From: Streptomyces sp. XM4193
GTDB taxonomy: Bacteria; Actinomycetota; Actinomycetes; Streptomycetales; Streptomycetaceae
DNA length: 64,000 nucleotides
Reading direction: 5' to 3'
Assembly (NCBI RefSeq): GCF_023072595.1
Contig: NZ_JALLGK010000009.1
Coordinates: 215,741 to 279,740, forward strand
Shown: piece after piece, positions 35,028 to 43,382 of the stretch
Layout: the number at the start of each line of letters is the position of its first letter
Numbering within the stretch: the first letter of the stretch is position 1
The notes under the pieces: model-generated
Seen by the model: the letters and a program-made list of their open reading frames with translations, nothing else
Database searches by the model: none
Told to the model about the DNA's origin: nothing
Translations under genes and position numbers: made by a program

Positions 35028-35294
35028 CCCCAGCAAGCCCGAACCACCCCAAACCCAACAGAGGCGCCTTGACGAAAGACACAGAGGCACCCCCCCCGGG
35101 CCATGCGTTCGACGGGGGACAGAGTCATGCCAGCTCCAGAGGCGGGGAGCCCCATTGCGGGGCCACAAAAAGGAAATGGGGGAAAGAGGGACTGGCAGCG
35201 AGGTGGCTAACTGGCTTACAGCGTAGGGTCGTTCGTCTCTCACGGTGGGGCAGGGCAGCTGGCAGTCCAATGCGAGTCGTGGGCGGGTGCGGGG

Positions 35295-36323
35295 TCAGCA
35301 GGTTCGCTTTCCGTTGAGGCAATCAGCAGCCATGTAGGACAAGTGGTCAGAGCCGCCCCTGGTGCTCTGCATCGCCTCACGGCGCAAGCCGTTCGCCACC
35401 TCGTGACCCTCCTCGAAGCCCAGTGCCGAAACCCAGATGGTGACCAGATCCTTGGCATGACCGTCGTGGTCTTGGTCACGCGGGCGCTCGGCCAGATCCT
35501 GCTTCCAGGTGCCGAAGACATGAGCGGCAGCGGACCGGTTGAAGGGCGGTACAGCTCGGTCAGGCTTCGTCATTGTGTCCACCACTACCTGGTTCCACGC
35601 CTCAAGTTTCGAACTGTCCGAGTCAAGCCGTGCCTCCTGCTCGTCGGCGCTGCGCAGTATCCAGCCCATCGCCCATCCGCAGAAGCCGACGACAGCACGG
35701 GCCGCCAACTGACCGTCGGCCTCTACGGCTTCCGCCTTCTTCCGGTCCACCGTCGCGAGCTGCTGTGCGCAGCGTTGTGCCATCGCTGCGAACAGAAGCC
35801 CGTGCGCCGCCGGGTCCTCGGACACGGCAAGCAGGGTTCGACCCACGGCCATGCGAGGCAACGCGGCACGGACCCGCCCGTCTTCCACCTCGTCAGTCGC
35901 CCCCCTGTCGCCCAGCGTGTGCTGGTTCATTACGTCGTAGACGTCTTCCGCGTAGTCGGCCAGGGCCCCGGCCACCGGTTGGCGGAGTTCCTTGTGGATG
36001 CGCGCTTCGCCGCGTTCATACACGTCCTGGCTGATCTCCGTCACGACGGCGCGCATCGTGCGGGCCTGCTCGGCCGTGTGGCGCCCCGGCTCTTTGCCGG
36101 TCAGCGCGGCACGCAGTTCCGTGCCGAACTCCGCACACCCCATGCCCGACTCATACCTGTTGCCCAGCAGCTTCCGCACCTGGTCGTTCGCCATCAAGCG
36201 GTCGCACTTTGGCGGCTCTTCGCGCGTGGCCAGTGCGTAGCCCACGACGCCGCCGGTAACCGTCATCGCACCGAGCACGCTCCACAGCACGTACCGCCTG
36301 CGTCGCGGCGTTCCCTTGCTCAC
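35295..36323 (-). CDS. Membrane-anchored protein related to the C-terminal half of its neighbour
   Basis: A 342-residue protein with one N-terminal helix (YVLWSVLGAMTVTGGVVGYA, about residues 11-30), a positive cytoplasmic start and a large outside domain. Its body shares a clear pattern with about residues 480-660 of the 726-residue neighbour: HTAEQARTM / HTPAQARVM, LRQPVAGALADYAEDV / LRKPVAASLADFAGDT, VSEDPAA / VSEDPES, AAAHVFG / TAYHVFG. I do not recognise a function. It is the last gene of a three-gene operon; its GTG start follows the upstream stop by 19 bases, with AAGGGG between. A membrane partner or modulator of the neighbour is an inference only. Confidence 0.7.
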   Translation of the reverse strand: MSKGTPRRRRYVLWSVLGAMTVTGGVVGYALATREEPPKCDRLMANDQVRKLLGNRYESGMGCAEFGTELRAALTGKEPGRHTAEQARTMRAVVTEISQDVYERGEARIHKELRQPVAGALADYAEDVYDVMNQHTLGDRGATDEVEDGRVRAALPRMAVGRTLLAVSEDPAAHGLLFAAMAQRCAQQLATVDRKKAEAVEADGQLAARAVVGFCGWAMGWILRSADEQEARLDSDSSKLEAWNQVVVDTMTKPDRAVPPFNRSAAAHVFGTWKQDLAERPRDQDHDGHAKDLVTIWVSALGFEEGHEVANGLRREAMQSTRGGSDHLSYMAADCLNGKRTC

Positions 36324-36342
36324 CCCGGACCCACCCCTTGCC

Positions 36343-38523
36343 CTACTCGTTACCCAGCTGCCTTTCGGCTGCTTCCCGCCGCCTGCCGCGCTGTTGGAGG
36401 GCCAACATCTTCATCTCTCGCATCTCCGTGCTGTTGGGGTCGCGGCCGTTCTGTCCTGCCCACGAGTCCACGACCTTTCTGCTCTGTTCCTCGGAGGCGA
36501 GATCCTCTTCGGCGATCTTGGCAAGAGCGGCCTTGCTGGTCTCGCCTTTGACGCTTTCGCCCATGTCCCAGACGGCGGTGTCGATCATGCGCTGGGCGAT
36601 GTCGCCACCCACGGGAATGAAGTTGGCCGCGCCTCCGAAGACGTGGTATGCGGTTTTGGCCTTCCAGTCTGTCTGGGCATCGTCGTTCTTGTCGGTGATG
36701 ATGTCTTCTCGGATGGCGTCGTAGGCGCCGAGCGCACCGGCGCCCTCCGCCGCGACGACTCTGGCCGCGGCCTGGTCGTTGCCAGCCGCCGCCATGTCGT
36801 CGGCGTTCTGGGCGATCTGGGCCTGGTGCATGACCGCATAGGATTCGGGGTCCTCGGAAACTCCGCGCATGACCCGGATCAGAGAGCCACGGTCCGGCGC
36901 GATCTTCCCCTCCTCGTTCTCCACGAAGTAGCCCGCGTCGTTGTCTCCGTAGCGGCTGTCGGATCCGTTGAGTGACTTGCTGGTGTCACCCGCGAAGTCA
37001 GCCAGAGAGGCCGCCACCGGTTTACGCAGGTTCTCGTGAACGTCCTCGTCCTGGACGCCCTTGTCGAGCATGTTGATGGTGTCAGTCATCACCCTCGCCT
37101 GAGCCGGGGTGTGTGGTTCGCGATCGATCGGTGAGCCCGGCTTGTCTCCGGTGGTGGCGGACTCGATCAGGTGGCCAAGCCCTACCCTGCTGTTGGTCGG
37201 CTCGGATTCACGCTCGTTGAACCTGCCACCCTTGATCGACTCCTCCTTGAGGTCGATGCTCGGCCACTCGCGCTCCTTCATGAGGTACGCCAAGTTGTCG
37301 TTCTTGGAGTCGGGGTCACGGTAGGTCGCGTTGTCACTCGGGTCTGGGTCCAGGTATTCCGTGGCCGTCGTGGGGTCCCTGCTCATCACCGTCAGCATGT
37401 TGTCGACGGGGTCGACGACCTTTGCTCCGCGAACGTCTCCGTAGCGCCGGATCTCCGAACGGTCCCAGAGTTCGGGATCCTTCTTCTCGGCCTTGATCAT
37501 GTCGTCCGTTAGTCCCGTGGTCATGTGCGGTGGGTACGCGTCGGTGCCACGGCTCAACAGGGTGGAGAGGGTCTGGTATCCGTTCGTCTGCTTCCCCTTG
37601 GCGTCTACGTCACGAACACCGTGTTCTTGCATCTGCTCTCGCCACTTCTCCGAGAACTCCTTGTCCTCGTTCGCGGCGCCCACACTGTTCGCGAAGTAGC
37701 GCTCAAGGTCCCTTGCCTGCTTACGGTCCTGTGCGCTTGCATCGCTGTTATAGCGCGAGGTGTCAAGGTCGTCGGCTAGGTCCAGGGTGCGCTTGGGCCC
37801 CAGGTGTCGCAGTAACTTTCTGGAGAAGTCGCCGTCCCGCTGGTTGTGCTCCATGATGCGGTCCAGCTCGGCCGACTCCTTCTTTGTCAGCGTGCCGCCG
37901 TCTTCCATCTTGTCCAGCAGCTTCGAAGCGCGGAGAGCCTCGTCGTGGTTGACCGATTTTGGGGCCTTTGCGTTGAAGTCGTGATCATTGTTTCCGGCAG
38001 CTCGCCTCAGGGCTGTCGCGGCCGCCGAGTCCGCGTACTCGGCGTTTCGTAGGATCTTCTTTATCCGTCCCTCGAAGTCCTTGATTTTGCGCTGCTGCTC
38101 CTGCTGGGCCTTCTCCGACTCGGGGTCCTGTTGGACGTCACGATCTGCCAGGTCACGACGGGGTATCACCTTGCCCTTGCTGGTCACGAACAGGCCCGCT
38201 TCCCTGGCGTCCTCGTCGGCGAGCGTGTGTAGTTGCTTCTTGAGCTTGGAGAGCTCGGAGTGGCAGTCACGGATGATGGTCCGGTACGCCTTGGCCACGA
38301 CCACCGCGTCGCCCGTCTCGCGGTGGACGTACTTCACCTGAGCCTGCGCGATCTCTTGGGTTCCGAACGGGGCGTACCAGCCGGCCTTGGCAAACGGCTT
38401 GGTGAGCCTGCTCGAGGTGGACTCGTCCACGGACTCCATTTTAGGTATGACGCTGTTCCATTTTTCGATAAGGGACGTAAAGTTCGACAGGTCCAGCTCA
38501 TAGAGCTGTGCGTAAGTAACCAT
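36343..38523 (-). CDS. DUF6571-like large protein, possible type VII secretion substrate
   Basis: A 726-residue hydrophilic, mostly helical protein without signal peptide or clear membrane helix. The start, MVTYAQLYELDLSNFTSLIE followed by KWNSVIPKM, resembles Streptomyces DUF6571 proteins, whose N-termini look like WXG100/LXG helical hairpins. The middle is charged coiled coil (about 90-290). Near 600-680 there is ARVVAAEGAGALGAYDAIRE, YHVFGGAANFIPVGGDIAQR and MIDTAVWDMGESV. The gene starts 14 bases after the WXG100-like gene and uses more AT-rich codons than the core genes. I infer export by a type VII system; no toxin motif is visible. The DUF number is from memory. Confidence 0.68.
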   Translation of the reverse strand: MVTYAQLYELDLSNFTSLIEKWNSVIPKMESVDESTSSRLTKPFAKAGWYAPFGTQEIAQAQVKYVHRETGDAVVVAKAYRTIIRDCHSELSKLKKQLHTLADEDAREAGLFVTSKGKVIPRRDLADRDVQQDPESEKAQQEQQRKIKDFEGRIKKILRNAEYADSAAATALRRAAGNNDHDFNAKAPKSVNHDEALRASKLLDKMEDGGTLTKKESAELDRIMEHNQRDGDFSRKLLRHLGPKRTLDLADDLDTSRYNSDASAQDRKQARDLERYFANSVGAANEDKEFSEKWREQMQEHGVRDVDAKGKQTNGYQTLSTLLSRGTDAYPPHMTTGLTDDMIKAEKKDPELWDRSEIRRYGDVRGAKVVDPVDNMLTVMSRDPTTATEYLDPDPSDNATYRDPDSKNDNLAYLMKEREWPSIDLKEESIKGGRFNERESEPTNSRVGLGHLIESATTGDKPGSPIDREPHTPAQARVMTDTINMLDKGVQDEDVHENLRKPVAASLADFAGDTSKSLNGSDSRYGDNDAGYFVENEEGKIAPDRGSLIRVMRGVSEDPESYAVMHQAQIAQNADDMAAAGNDQAAARVVAAEGAGALGAYDAIREDIITDKNDDAQTDWKAKTAYHVFGGAANFIPVGGDIAQRMIDTAVWDMGESVKGETSKAALAKIAEEDLASEEQSRKVVDSWAGQNGRDPNSTEMREMKMLALQQRGRRREAAERQLGNE

Positions 38524-38537
38524 CTGGAAATTCCGCC

Positions 38538-38951
38538 CTAGCCGAATGGAGTGTCGCGGTCGTCCGAGAATTTCATGGCCCGCGTGTTCGTCTCTTCCGT
38601 GTCGTCGTAGTTTTCCGCGGTCTTGATGAAGTTGTCGCTAATTTCCAGGCAGGTGCGAACCATCTTGGCGTTCTGATTCTTCCACAACTCGGCAACGTGA
38701 AGCAGTGCGAAACCGATCTGGCCGTCCCAGTCGTCGCCGTGCAGGTTGGGTGCCGAATCGGCGAAGGCGCTTTGCATGGTCGACGCGTTAGCATTCACCT
38801 CGCCGGCGATTGACTGAGCACCTCTTCCGGCTTTTTTTAGGGACTCAGGATCTTCGAGTTGCGCATCGGGTATAAGCCCGACGGTGGACTGCACCGGCGG
38901 TGCGTTATCCGCGCTGGCTGGCATTGTTCGAACAAACAGATCCTGAGACAT
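38538..38951 (-). CDS. WXG100-like small helical protein
   Basis: A 137-residue protein. Two long helices surround a central turn with HGDDWDGQIGFALLHVAELW. The C-terminal helix ends FIKTAENYDDTEETNTRAM, which contains the Y-x-x-x-D/E pattern (YDDTE) used as a type VII export signal. The build is that of WXG100/ESAT-6 relatives, although the exact W-x-G is replaced by WDG, which fits the pattern. ATG 38951 has GAGGTG 6 bases upstream. As first gene of the operon it is probably the partner or chaperone of the 726-residue protein. No secretion-machine genes are in this window. Confidence 0.65.
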   Translation of the reverse strand: MSQDLFVRTMPASADNAPPVQSTVGLIPDAQLEDPESLKKAGRGAQSIAGEVNANASTMQSAFADSAPNLHGDDWDGQIGFALLHVAELWKNQNAKMVRTCLEISDNFIKTAENYDDTEETNTRAMKFSDDRDTPFG

Positions 38952-39145
38952 TGAGCACCTCGGCTTCTGTAGTCATGGTCAGTTAACTACTTCGACCGGT
39001 CAAGGTAGCACAGGGTGTTTATGTTGGCACTTGGTGCTATTGAGTGATGTTGGAATGGTCCATTTGAGTCCGGATAGAGTGCCTTTTGGTGGCGCATAAA
39101 TATAGTTGAGTCATTTTCACCGACTCGGGGGACTCGTCTGTATCA

Positions 39146-40076
39146 GGTTCGGTCTGATAATTGATCTTGTGGTGGGTCTTGGTGAGTTGACGGATGCGGC
39201 GTGGGAGCGGATAGCGCCCCTGTTGCCGGGTGTTGACGGTCGTGGGCGGCCGTGGCGAGATCATCGGCAGGTGATCAATGGGGTGTTGTGGCGGTTGCGG
39301 ACTGGTGCCCCGTGGCGTGACCTGCCGGAACGCTACGGGCCGTGGCAGACGGCTTATGAACGGTTCGCCCGCTGAAAAACGGATGGCACCTGGGCCCGTC
39401 TGCTCGAACAGGTCCAGGTCCGCGACGACTCCGTCGGAGCCGTGGAATGGACGGTGTCGGTGGACTCCACGATCAATCGGGCCCATCAGCACGCTGCTGG
39501 CGCCCGCAAAAAGGGGCGACGGCGGGGGACGAACTGGAAGATCCGGCACGCGCGTCGGCTGGCCAGGCGCTGGGCCGGTCCCGCGGCGGGCTGACCACGA
39601 AAATCCATTTCGCCTGCGACGGCCGGGGTCTGCCCCTGGCCGTCGTCGTCACCCCCGGCAACATCAACGACTCCACCGTCTTCGACACGGTGATGGACGA
39701 GCTGCGGGTTCCCCGGACCGGTGCCGGGCGGCCCCGCCGCAGGCCCGACGCGGTCATCGCAGACAAGGCTTACTCGTCCCGGGCGATCCGCCAGGTCCTG
39801 CGCAGGCGAGGCATCCAGGCCGTGATCCCGGAACGGGCCGATCAGAAGGCCAACCGGCTGCGGCGGTCGAAGGCCAGCGGCAGGCCGCCGGCCTTCGACC
39901 GCGACCTCTACAAGGCACGCAACGTGGTCGAACGCTCCTTCAATCGCCTCAAGCAGTTCCGCGCGATCGCCACCCGCTTCGACAAACTCGCCACCCGCTA
40001 CAAGGCCGGAGTCCACCTCGCAGCACTCATCCTCTGGCTCCGCGAACTTCCCCAAGATTCTTTGTCAGAGAGGACC
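39146..40076 (+). mobile_element. IS5-type insertion sequence, about 931 bp, defective
   Basis: The ends 39146-39172 and 40050-40076 are imperfect inverted repeats, matching at about 19 of 27 positions; both contain a TCTGA block and an ATCTTG block. They enclose a transposase that is broken. The right end runs into CTAG (40076-40079), which resembles an IS5-family target. I could not find a matching duplication at the left end (flank TATCA), so the limits are approximate. Confidence 0.65.
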
Positions 40077-40079
40077 TAG
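39169..40079 (+). pseudogene. IS5-family transposase with nonsense codon and frameshift
   Basis: The first part reads GELTDAAWERIAPLLPGVDG, GRPWRDHRQVINGVLWRLRT and GAPWRDLPERYGPWQTAYER, the N-terminal IS5-type domain. A TGA at 39373-39375 replaces what should be Trp in ERFARW. The frame continues with VEWTVSVDSTINRAHQHAAG as far as AAAAAGGGG near 39510, where a -1 shift is needed to reach AGDELEDPARASAGQALGRS, GGLTTKIHFACDGRGLPLAV and the C-terminal NVVERSFNRLKQFRAIATRF. The shift could be programmed in the ancestor, but the stop codon alone disables the gene. The probable original start is GTG 39169. Confidence 0.85.
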
Positions 40080-40816
40080 GCCCGCATCAGCAGATGGCCG
40101 CGCCGGAACCGTTCGCCCTCGACCGGTTCGCGCAACAACCGGCCGACCTCGGCGAACCCGGCATCGCTCGCGAGCGCCGCCAGCTCCTCGATCGGCCAGC
40201 GGTACGCCGTGGTCACCGCGTGGTCGAAGTCGGTGACCGGACCGCCCTCGGACTCGAAGAAGGCGAGCAGCAGCACTCCGCCGTCGGCGAGCACCCGTCT
40301 GAACTCGGCGAGGGCGGACGGAACGAGCGGCGGCGGCAGATGGATCACCGAGTACCAGGACAGCACCCCGGCCGATCCGCCGTCCGCCAGATCCAGCGCG
40401 TCCATCGAACCGACCTCGAAGCTCAGCCCGGGATGGTGGTGGCGGGCCAGCCCGATCATCGTCGGCGAGAGATCGACGCCGAGGACGTCGACGCCCAGAG
40501 AGTGCAGATGTGCCGTCGTCCAGCCGGGTCCGCAGCCCGCGTCCACCACCGGGCCCGCGGCGGAGGAGGAGCGGACGCTCTCCGCGAAGGCGCCGAGCAG
40601 CGCCCGGTCCAGCGGGAGCGCGTCGAGCGCGTCGCGAGCGAACTCGCTGTAGCGCACGGCGAATTCGTCATAGGCGGCGGCGGTGGAGCGGCGGACCGCC
40701 GCCGGGTCCGTCGGCTGCGGACCGCCCACCGGTGCCGGAGCCGCCTCGCCGCCTGCCCCCGCCCCGGCCGCCGCCGCGCCGCCCGATCCGGCCACCGCCC
40801 CGCCCGCGCCGCTCAC
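40076..40816 (-). CDS. Class I SAM-dependent methyltransferase
   Basis: A cytoplasmic methyltransferase of about 246 residues. Motif I VVDAGCGPGWTTAHL lies near residue 92, motif II is VLGVDLSPTMIGLA, then SMDALDLADGGSAGVLSWYS and the post-motif FRRVLADGGVLLLAFFESEG, as in Methyltransf_11/25 families. The acceptor substrate is unknown. The start is uncertain: GTG 40816 with GGGGG upstream is my choice, but the frame stays open to 41047 through Ala/Gly/Arg-rich low-complexity sequence. The TAG stop (40076-40078) overlaps the end of the IS5-type element, so insertion occurred at the very 3' end; the protein appears complete (RGHLLMRA at the end). Confidence 0.82.
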   Translation of the reverse strand: MSGAGGAVAGSGGAAAAGAGAGGEAAPAPVGGPQPTDPAAVRRSTAAAYDEFAVRYSEFARDALDALPLDRALLGAFAESVRSSSAAGPVVDAGCGPGWTTAHLHSLGVDVLGVDLSPTMIGLARHHHPGLSFEVGSMDALDLADGGSAGVLSWYSVIHLPPPLVPSALAEFRRVLADGGVLLLAFFESEGGPVTDFDHAVTTAYRWPIEELAALASDAGFAEVGRLLREPVEGERFRRGHLLMRA

Positions 40817-41190
40817 CGCGCCCCCGGGCTCGGCCGGCCCGGCACGGCGGTGGGTGCGCTCGGACGCGCGGACGGGCACAGACGGCGCTCGGGATCGCGC
40901 AACCGTGCCGGCCCTCCGGCCGACCGCTCGGGCCGAATCGCCATGTCGCTTCCCCCTCTCCGCCCGCCGCCCGCGCCGGGCCGCATGCCCGGGCCCGGGC
41001 ATGCGAGTCTCCAGTCTCGTCACGAACGTACCGGCCGCCACCGACAATCGGGGCCGTCGGCTGGTTGTGCGTCAACTCCGCACCGGAGCAACACCGTTCC
41101 GAGGTCGAGACCGAACCGCAACCGCGGGTGCGGGTCCGCCGGGAGACCCACCGCGTCACAGCGGTAGGCCGAACCGACGGGGAGAGTCAT
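40817..41190. other. GC-rich gap between methyltransferase and vWA genes
   Basis: This 374-base divergent region holds the promoters of both flanking genes. Its left half could instead encode an N-terminal extension of the methyltransferase. No repeat, hairpin or clear promoter elements were recognised. Confidence 0.3.
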
Positions 41191-42915
41191 ATGCGGGTGA
41201 CGCGCGCAGCCATCGGCCGACGCACGGCGGCGGCGGTGCTGGCAGGGACGGTACTGGTGGGCGGCGGCGCACTGGTGGCCCGGAGCGGGTCGGAGGGCGG
41301 CGGCACCGACGCCACCGCGGACGCCGCCGAGGGAGGCGGGGACCGCCGTGAACCCGGGTCCGGCCCGCGGCTGCCGGGGGACGGCGACGTCGGCCGCAGT
41401 GGCGAGCACGAGAGCCCACAGCGGGGCGAGCCGTCGGCGGACCCGTACGCGCCCGATCCGTCCATGCGGTCCACCTTCGCCCTCGATGTGGACACCGCTT
41501 CCTACTCCTACGCCCGGCGCCAACTGCGCGAAGGGACGCTGCCGATGCCCGGCTCGGTGCGGCCGGAGGAGTTCGTGAACAGCTTCCGCCAGGAGCACCG
41601 CAGGCCCGGCGGCAACGGGTTCGCCGTCTCCATGGACGGTGCCCGCACCACCGACGAGGAGTGGACGCTGCTCCGGGTGGGCCTGGCCACCAGGCCGGAG
41701 ACGGCGGAGGAACGCAGGCGCGGGCCGGCCTCGCTCACCTTCGTCGTCGACGTCTCGGGCTCGATGTCCGAACCGGGGCGGCTGGACCTGGTGAAGCACG
41801 CGATGCGCACCATGGTCGGGCGGCTGCGGTCCGACGACGCCCTGTCGATCGTCGCCTTCAGCGACGAGGCGGAGACCGTGCTGCCGATGACGAGGCTCAG
41901 CGGCGAGCGGCAGCGGGACCGCGCCAGGACCGCCATCGCCGGGCTGGAGACGCGCAGCAGCACGAACCTGCAGGCCGGCCTCGGCGCCGGATACCGGCAG
42001 GCGGTCGACGGCAGGCGCGCGGGCGCCACCAACCGGGTAGTGCTGCTCTCCGACGCGCTGGCCAACACCGGTGCCACCGACGCCGATTCGATCCTGGAGG
42101 ACATCGGCCGGGCCCGGCGCGACCACGGCGTCACTCTTTTCGGTGTCGGCGTCGGCAGCCGCTACGGCGACACCCTGATGGAGTCCCTGACCAACAGGGG
42201 CGACGGCAACACGGTCTACGTCGCCGACCGCGAGGAGGCCGCGCGCGTCTTCTCCCGGGACCTGGCACGCAACATCGAGGTCCGCGCCCGGGACGCCAAG
42301 GCACAGGTCGCCTTCGACCGCCGCAACGTCGAGCAGTACCGCCTGATCGGCTACGACAACCGCCGGGTCGCGAACGAGGACTTCCGCGACGACCGCGTCG
42401 ACGGCGGCGAGGTGGGCCCCGGCCACACGGTGACCGCGATGTACGCCGTCAAACTGCGCGACGGCGCCGCCGGACGCGTCGCGACCACGACCGTACGGTG
42501 GTTGGACCCCGAGACCCGCAGGCCCGCCGAGCGCACCGGCCGGATCCTCGCCGCCGAGCTGGACGGCGAACTGTGGAAGGACGGCTCGCCCCGACTGCGC
42601 ACCGCGGCCGTCGCCACGTACTTCGCCGACGCGCTGCGCGTGGGCGCGACGCACCCCCGGGACGGCGCCACGGACGAGCCGCCGAGCGTCCTGTCGCCCG
42701 GCACCGGCCGCGACGAGCCGGGCAACGCGGGCCGGGCGCCGGGCACTTCCACCCGTGGCCCGAGCACGCCGCACGGTGCTTCCCCGCCGCTGCCCGGCGA
42801 CCCCGGTCTCAGCGCCCTGCACAAGGAGGCGGTACGGGCCGCCCGGGACACCGAGGACAAGGACGTCGACGAACTGGCCCGGCTGATCGGCACCTCCCGG
42901 GATCTGGCCGGCTGA
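41191..42915 (+). CDS. YfbK-type von Willebrand factor A domain protein
   Basis: A 574-residue exported or membrane-tethered protein. The N-terminal hydrophobic stretch (AAAVLAGTVLVGGGALVARS) acts as a signal or anchor; there is no lipobox cysteine, although relatives are often lipoproteins. After a disordered Gly/Asp linker comes the vWF N-terminal motif STFALDVDTASYSYARRQLR near 95. The vWA domain follows with MIDAS DVSGSMS near 186, SSTNLQAGL and LLSDALANTG. The last third is the DUF3520-like region (RDAKAQVAFDRRNVEQYRLI; GYDNR). The function of the family is not established; it is thought to bind ligands metal-dependently at the cell surface. The ATG has GGGGAGAG 5 bases upstream. Confidence 0.88.
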   Translation: MRVTRAAIGRRTAAAVLAGTVLVGGGALVARSGSEGGGTDATADAAEGGGDRREPGSGPRLPGDGDVGRSGEHESPQRGEPSADPYAPDPSMRSTFALDVDTASYSYARRQLREGTLPMPGSVRPEEFVNSFRQEHRRPGGNGFAVSMDGARTTDEEWTLLRVGLATRPETAEERRRGPASLTFVVDVSGSMSEPGRLDLVKHAMRTMVGRLRSDDALSIVAFSDEAETVLPMTRLSGERQRDRARTAIAGLETRSSTNLQAGLGAGYRQAVDGRRAGATNRVVLLSDALANTGATDADSILEDIGRARRDHGVTLFGVGVGSRYGDTLMESLTNRGDGNTVYVADREEAARVFSRDLARNIEVRARDAKAQVAFDRRNVEQYRLIGYDNRRVANEDFRDDRVDGGEVGPGHTVTAMYAVKLRDGAAGRVATTTVRWLDPETRRPAERTGRILAAELDGELWKDGSPRLRTAAVATYFADALRVGATHPRDGATDEPPSVLSPGTGRDEPGNAGRAPGTSTRGPSTPHGASPPLPGDPGLSALHKEAVRAARDTEDKDVDELARLIGTSRDLAG

Positions 42916-42958
42916 CACCGGCTGCGGGGCCCGGACCCGTACCGCCCGGACCTTCGTG

Positions 42959-43004
42959 CCGTCCCCGTCTCTCGCACCGCCCGAGGTGCGAGAGACGGGG
43001 ACGG
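42959..43004 (+). terminator. Perfect 20-bp hairpin after the vWA gene
   Basis: CCGTCCCCGTCTCTCGCACC (42959-42978) pairs without mismatch with 42985-43004 around a 6-base loop, 43 bases after the stop. It is the strongest hairpin in the window and insulates the mgtE leader from read-through. Confidence 0.88.
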
Positions 43005-43134
43005 GCGGCGCCCCGGGGCGCGGCGACTCCCGCCGTCCGCACCGCGGTACGGGGCGGCGGGCGGAGCGCGTCGCAGGTCCCGACACCTGCCCGGCGCCGA
43101 GCGGCGGGTCGCGCGGGGTATCCTGGGACGCGCG

Positions 43135-43325
43135 TCGGGACGGTGAGCGAGTGGCTCCCGCCGAGGCCGCCACGGACCCCGGACGGTCCGCCAGGCGGCG
43201 GACGCCGAAGCGGTGAGATGCGGTGACGAGCGACGGAGGTGGTGCTGCGATGCGTAGCGAGCCTCCCAGTCCTGCCCCGCGCGGCAACGCCCTCTCCCTG
43301 CGCTGACAGTGCGAGGGTGGCGGTG
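43135..43325 (+). promoter_or_regulatory. Probable M-box (ykoK leader) magnesium riboswitch
   Basis: The leader of the Mg2+ transporter gene has the M-box landmarks in order: GGTGAG followed by GGCTCCCGCC, a GCC-rich arm with GGACGGTCCGCC, GGACGCCGAAGCGGTGAGA (compare AGACGCCAATGGGT), GGTGCTGCGATGC, and near the end ACAGTGCGAGGG (compare ACAGTGCTAAAG). M-boxes fold on Mg2+ and shut off downstream expression. A stop hairpin or sequestered ribosome site was not worked out. Limits are approximate. Confidence 0.72.
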
Positions 43326-43382
43326 CCCGCGGTATGCGCCCGAGCCCACTGATGAACTCACCGCTGTGCTGAGGACTTTCCC

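Larger units (their letters stand above)
33584..35144 (+). mobile_element. Intact IS110-family insertion sequence, about 1.56 kb
   Basis: The element carries one full transposase gene and is bracketed by imperfect inverted sequences of about 53 bases: 33584-33637, with GGTATGACTGTGTCCCCC, and 35091-35144, whose reverse complement has GGCATGACTCTGTCCCCC. The outer limits are uncertain: the true 5' end may be the GGGGGGTGGTGTC block at 33632 instead. Length and single-gene content fit IS110. The family usually lacks clear terminal inverted repeats, so these flanks may be target or sub-terminal sequences. Confidence 0.65.

Noticed and set aside
41191..42915. Lipoprotein call for the vWA protein
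   Set aside because: Relatives are often lipoproteins, but no cysteine follows the hydrophobic N-terminal stretch here.
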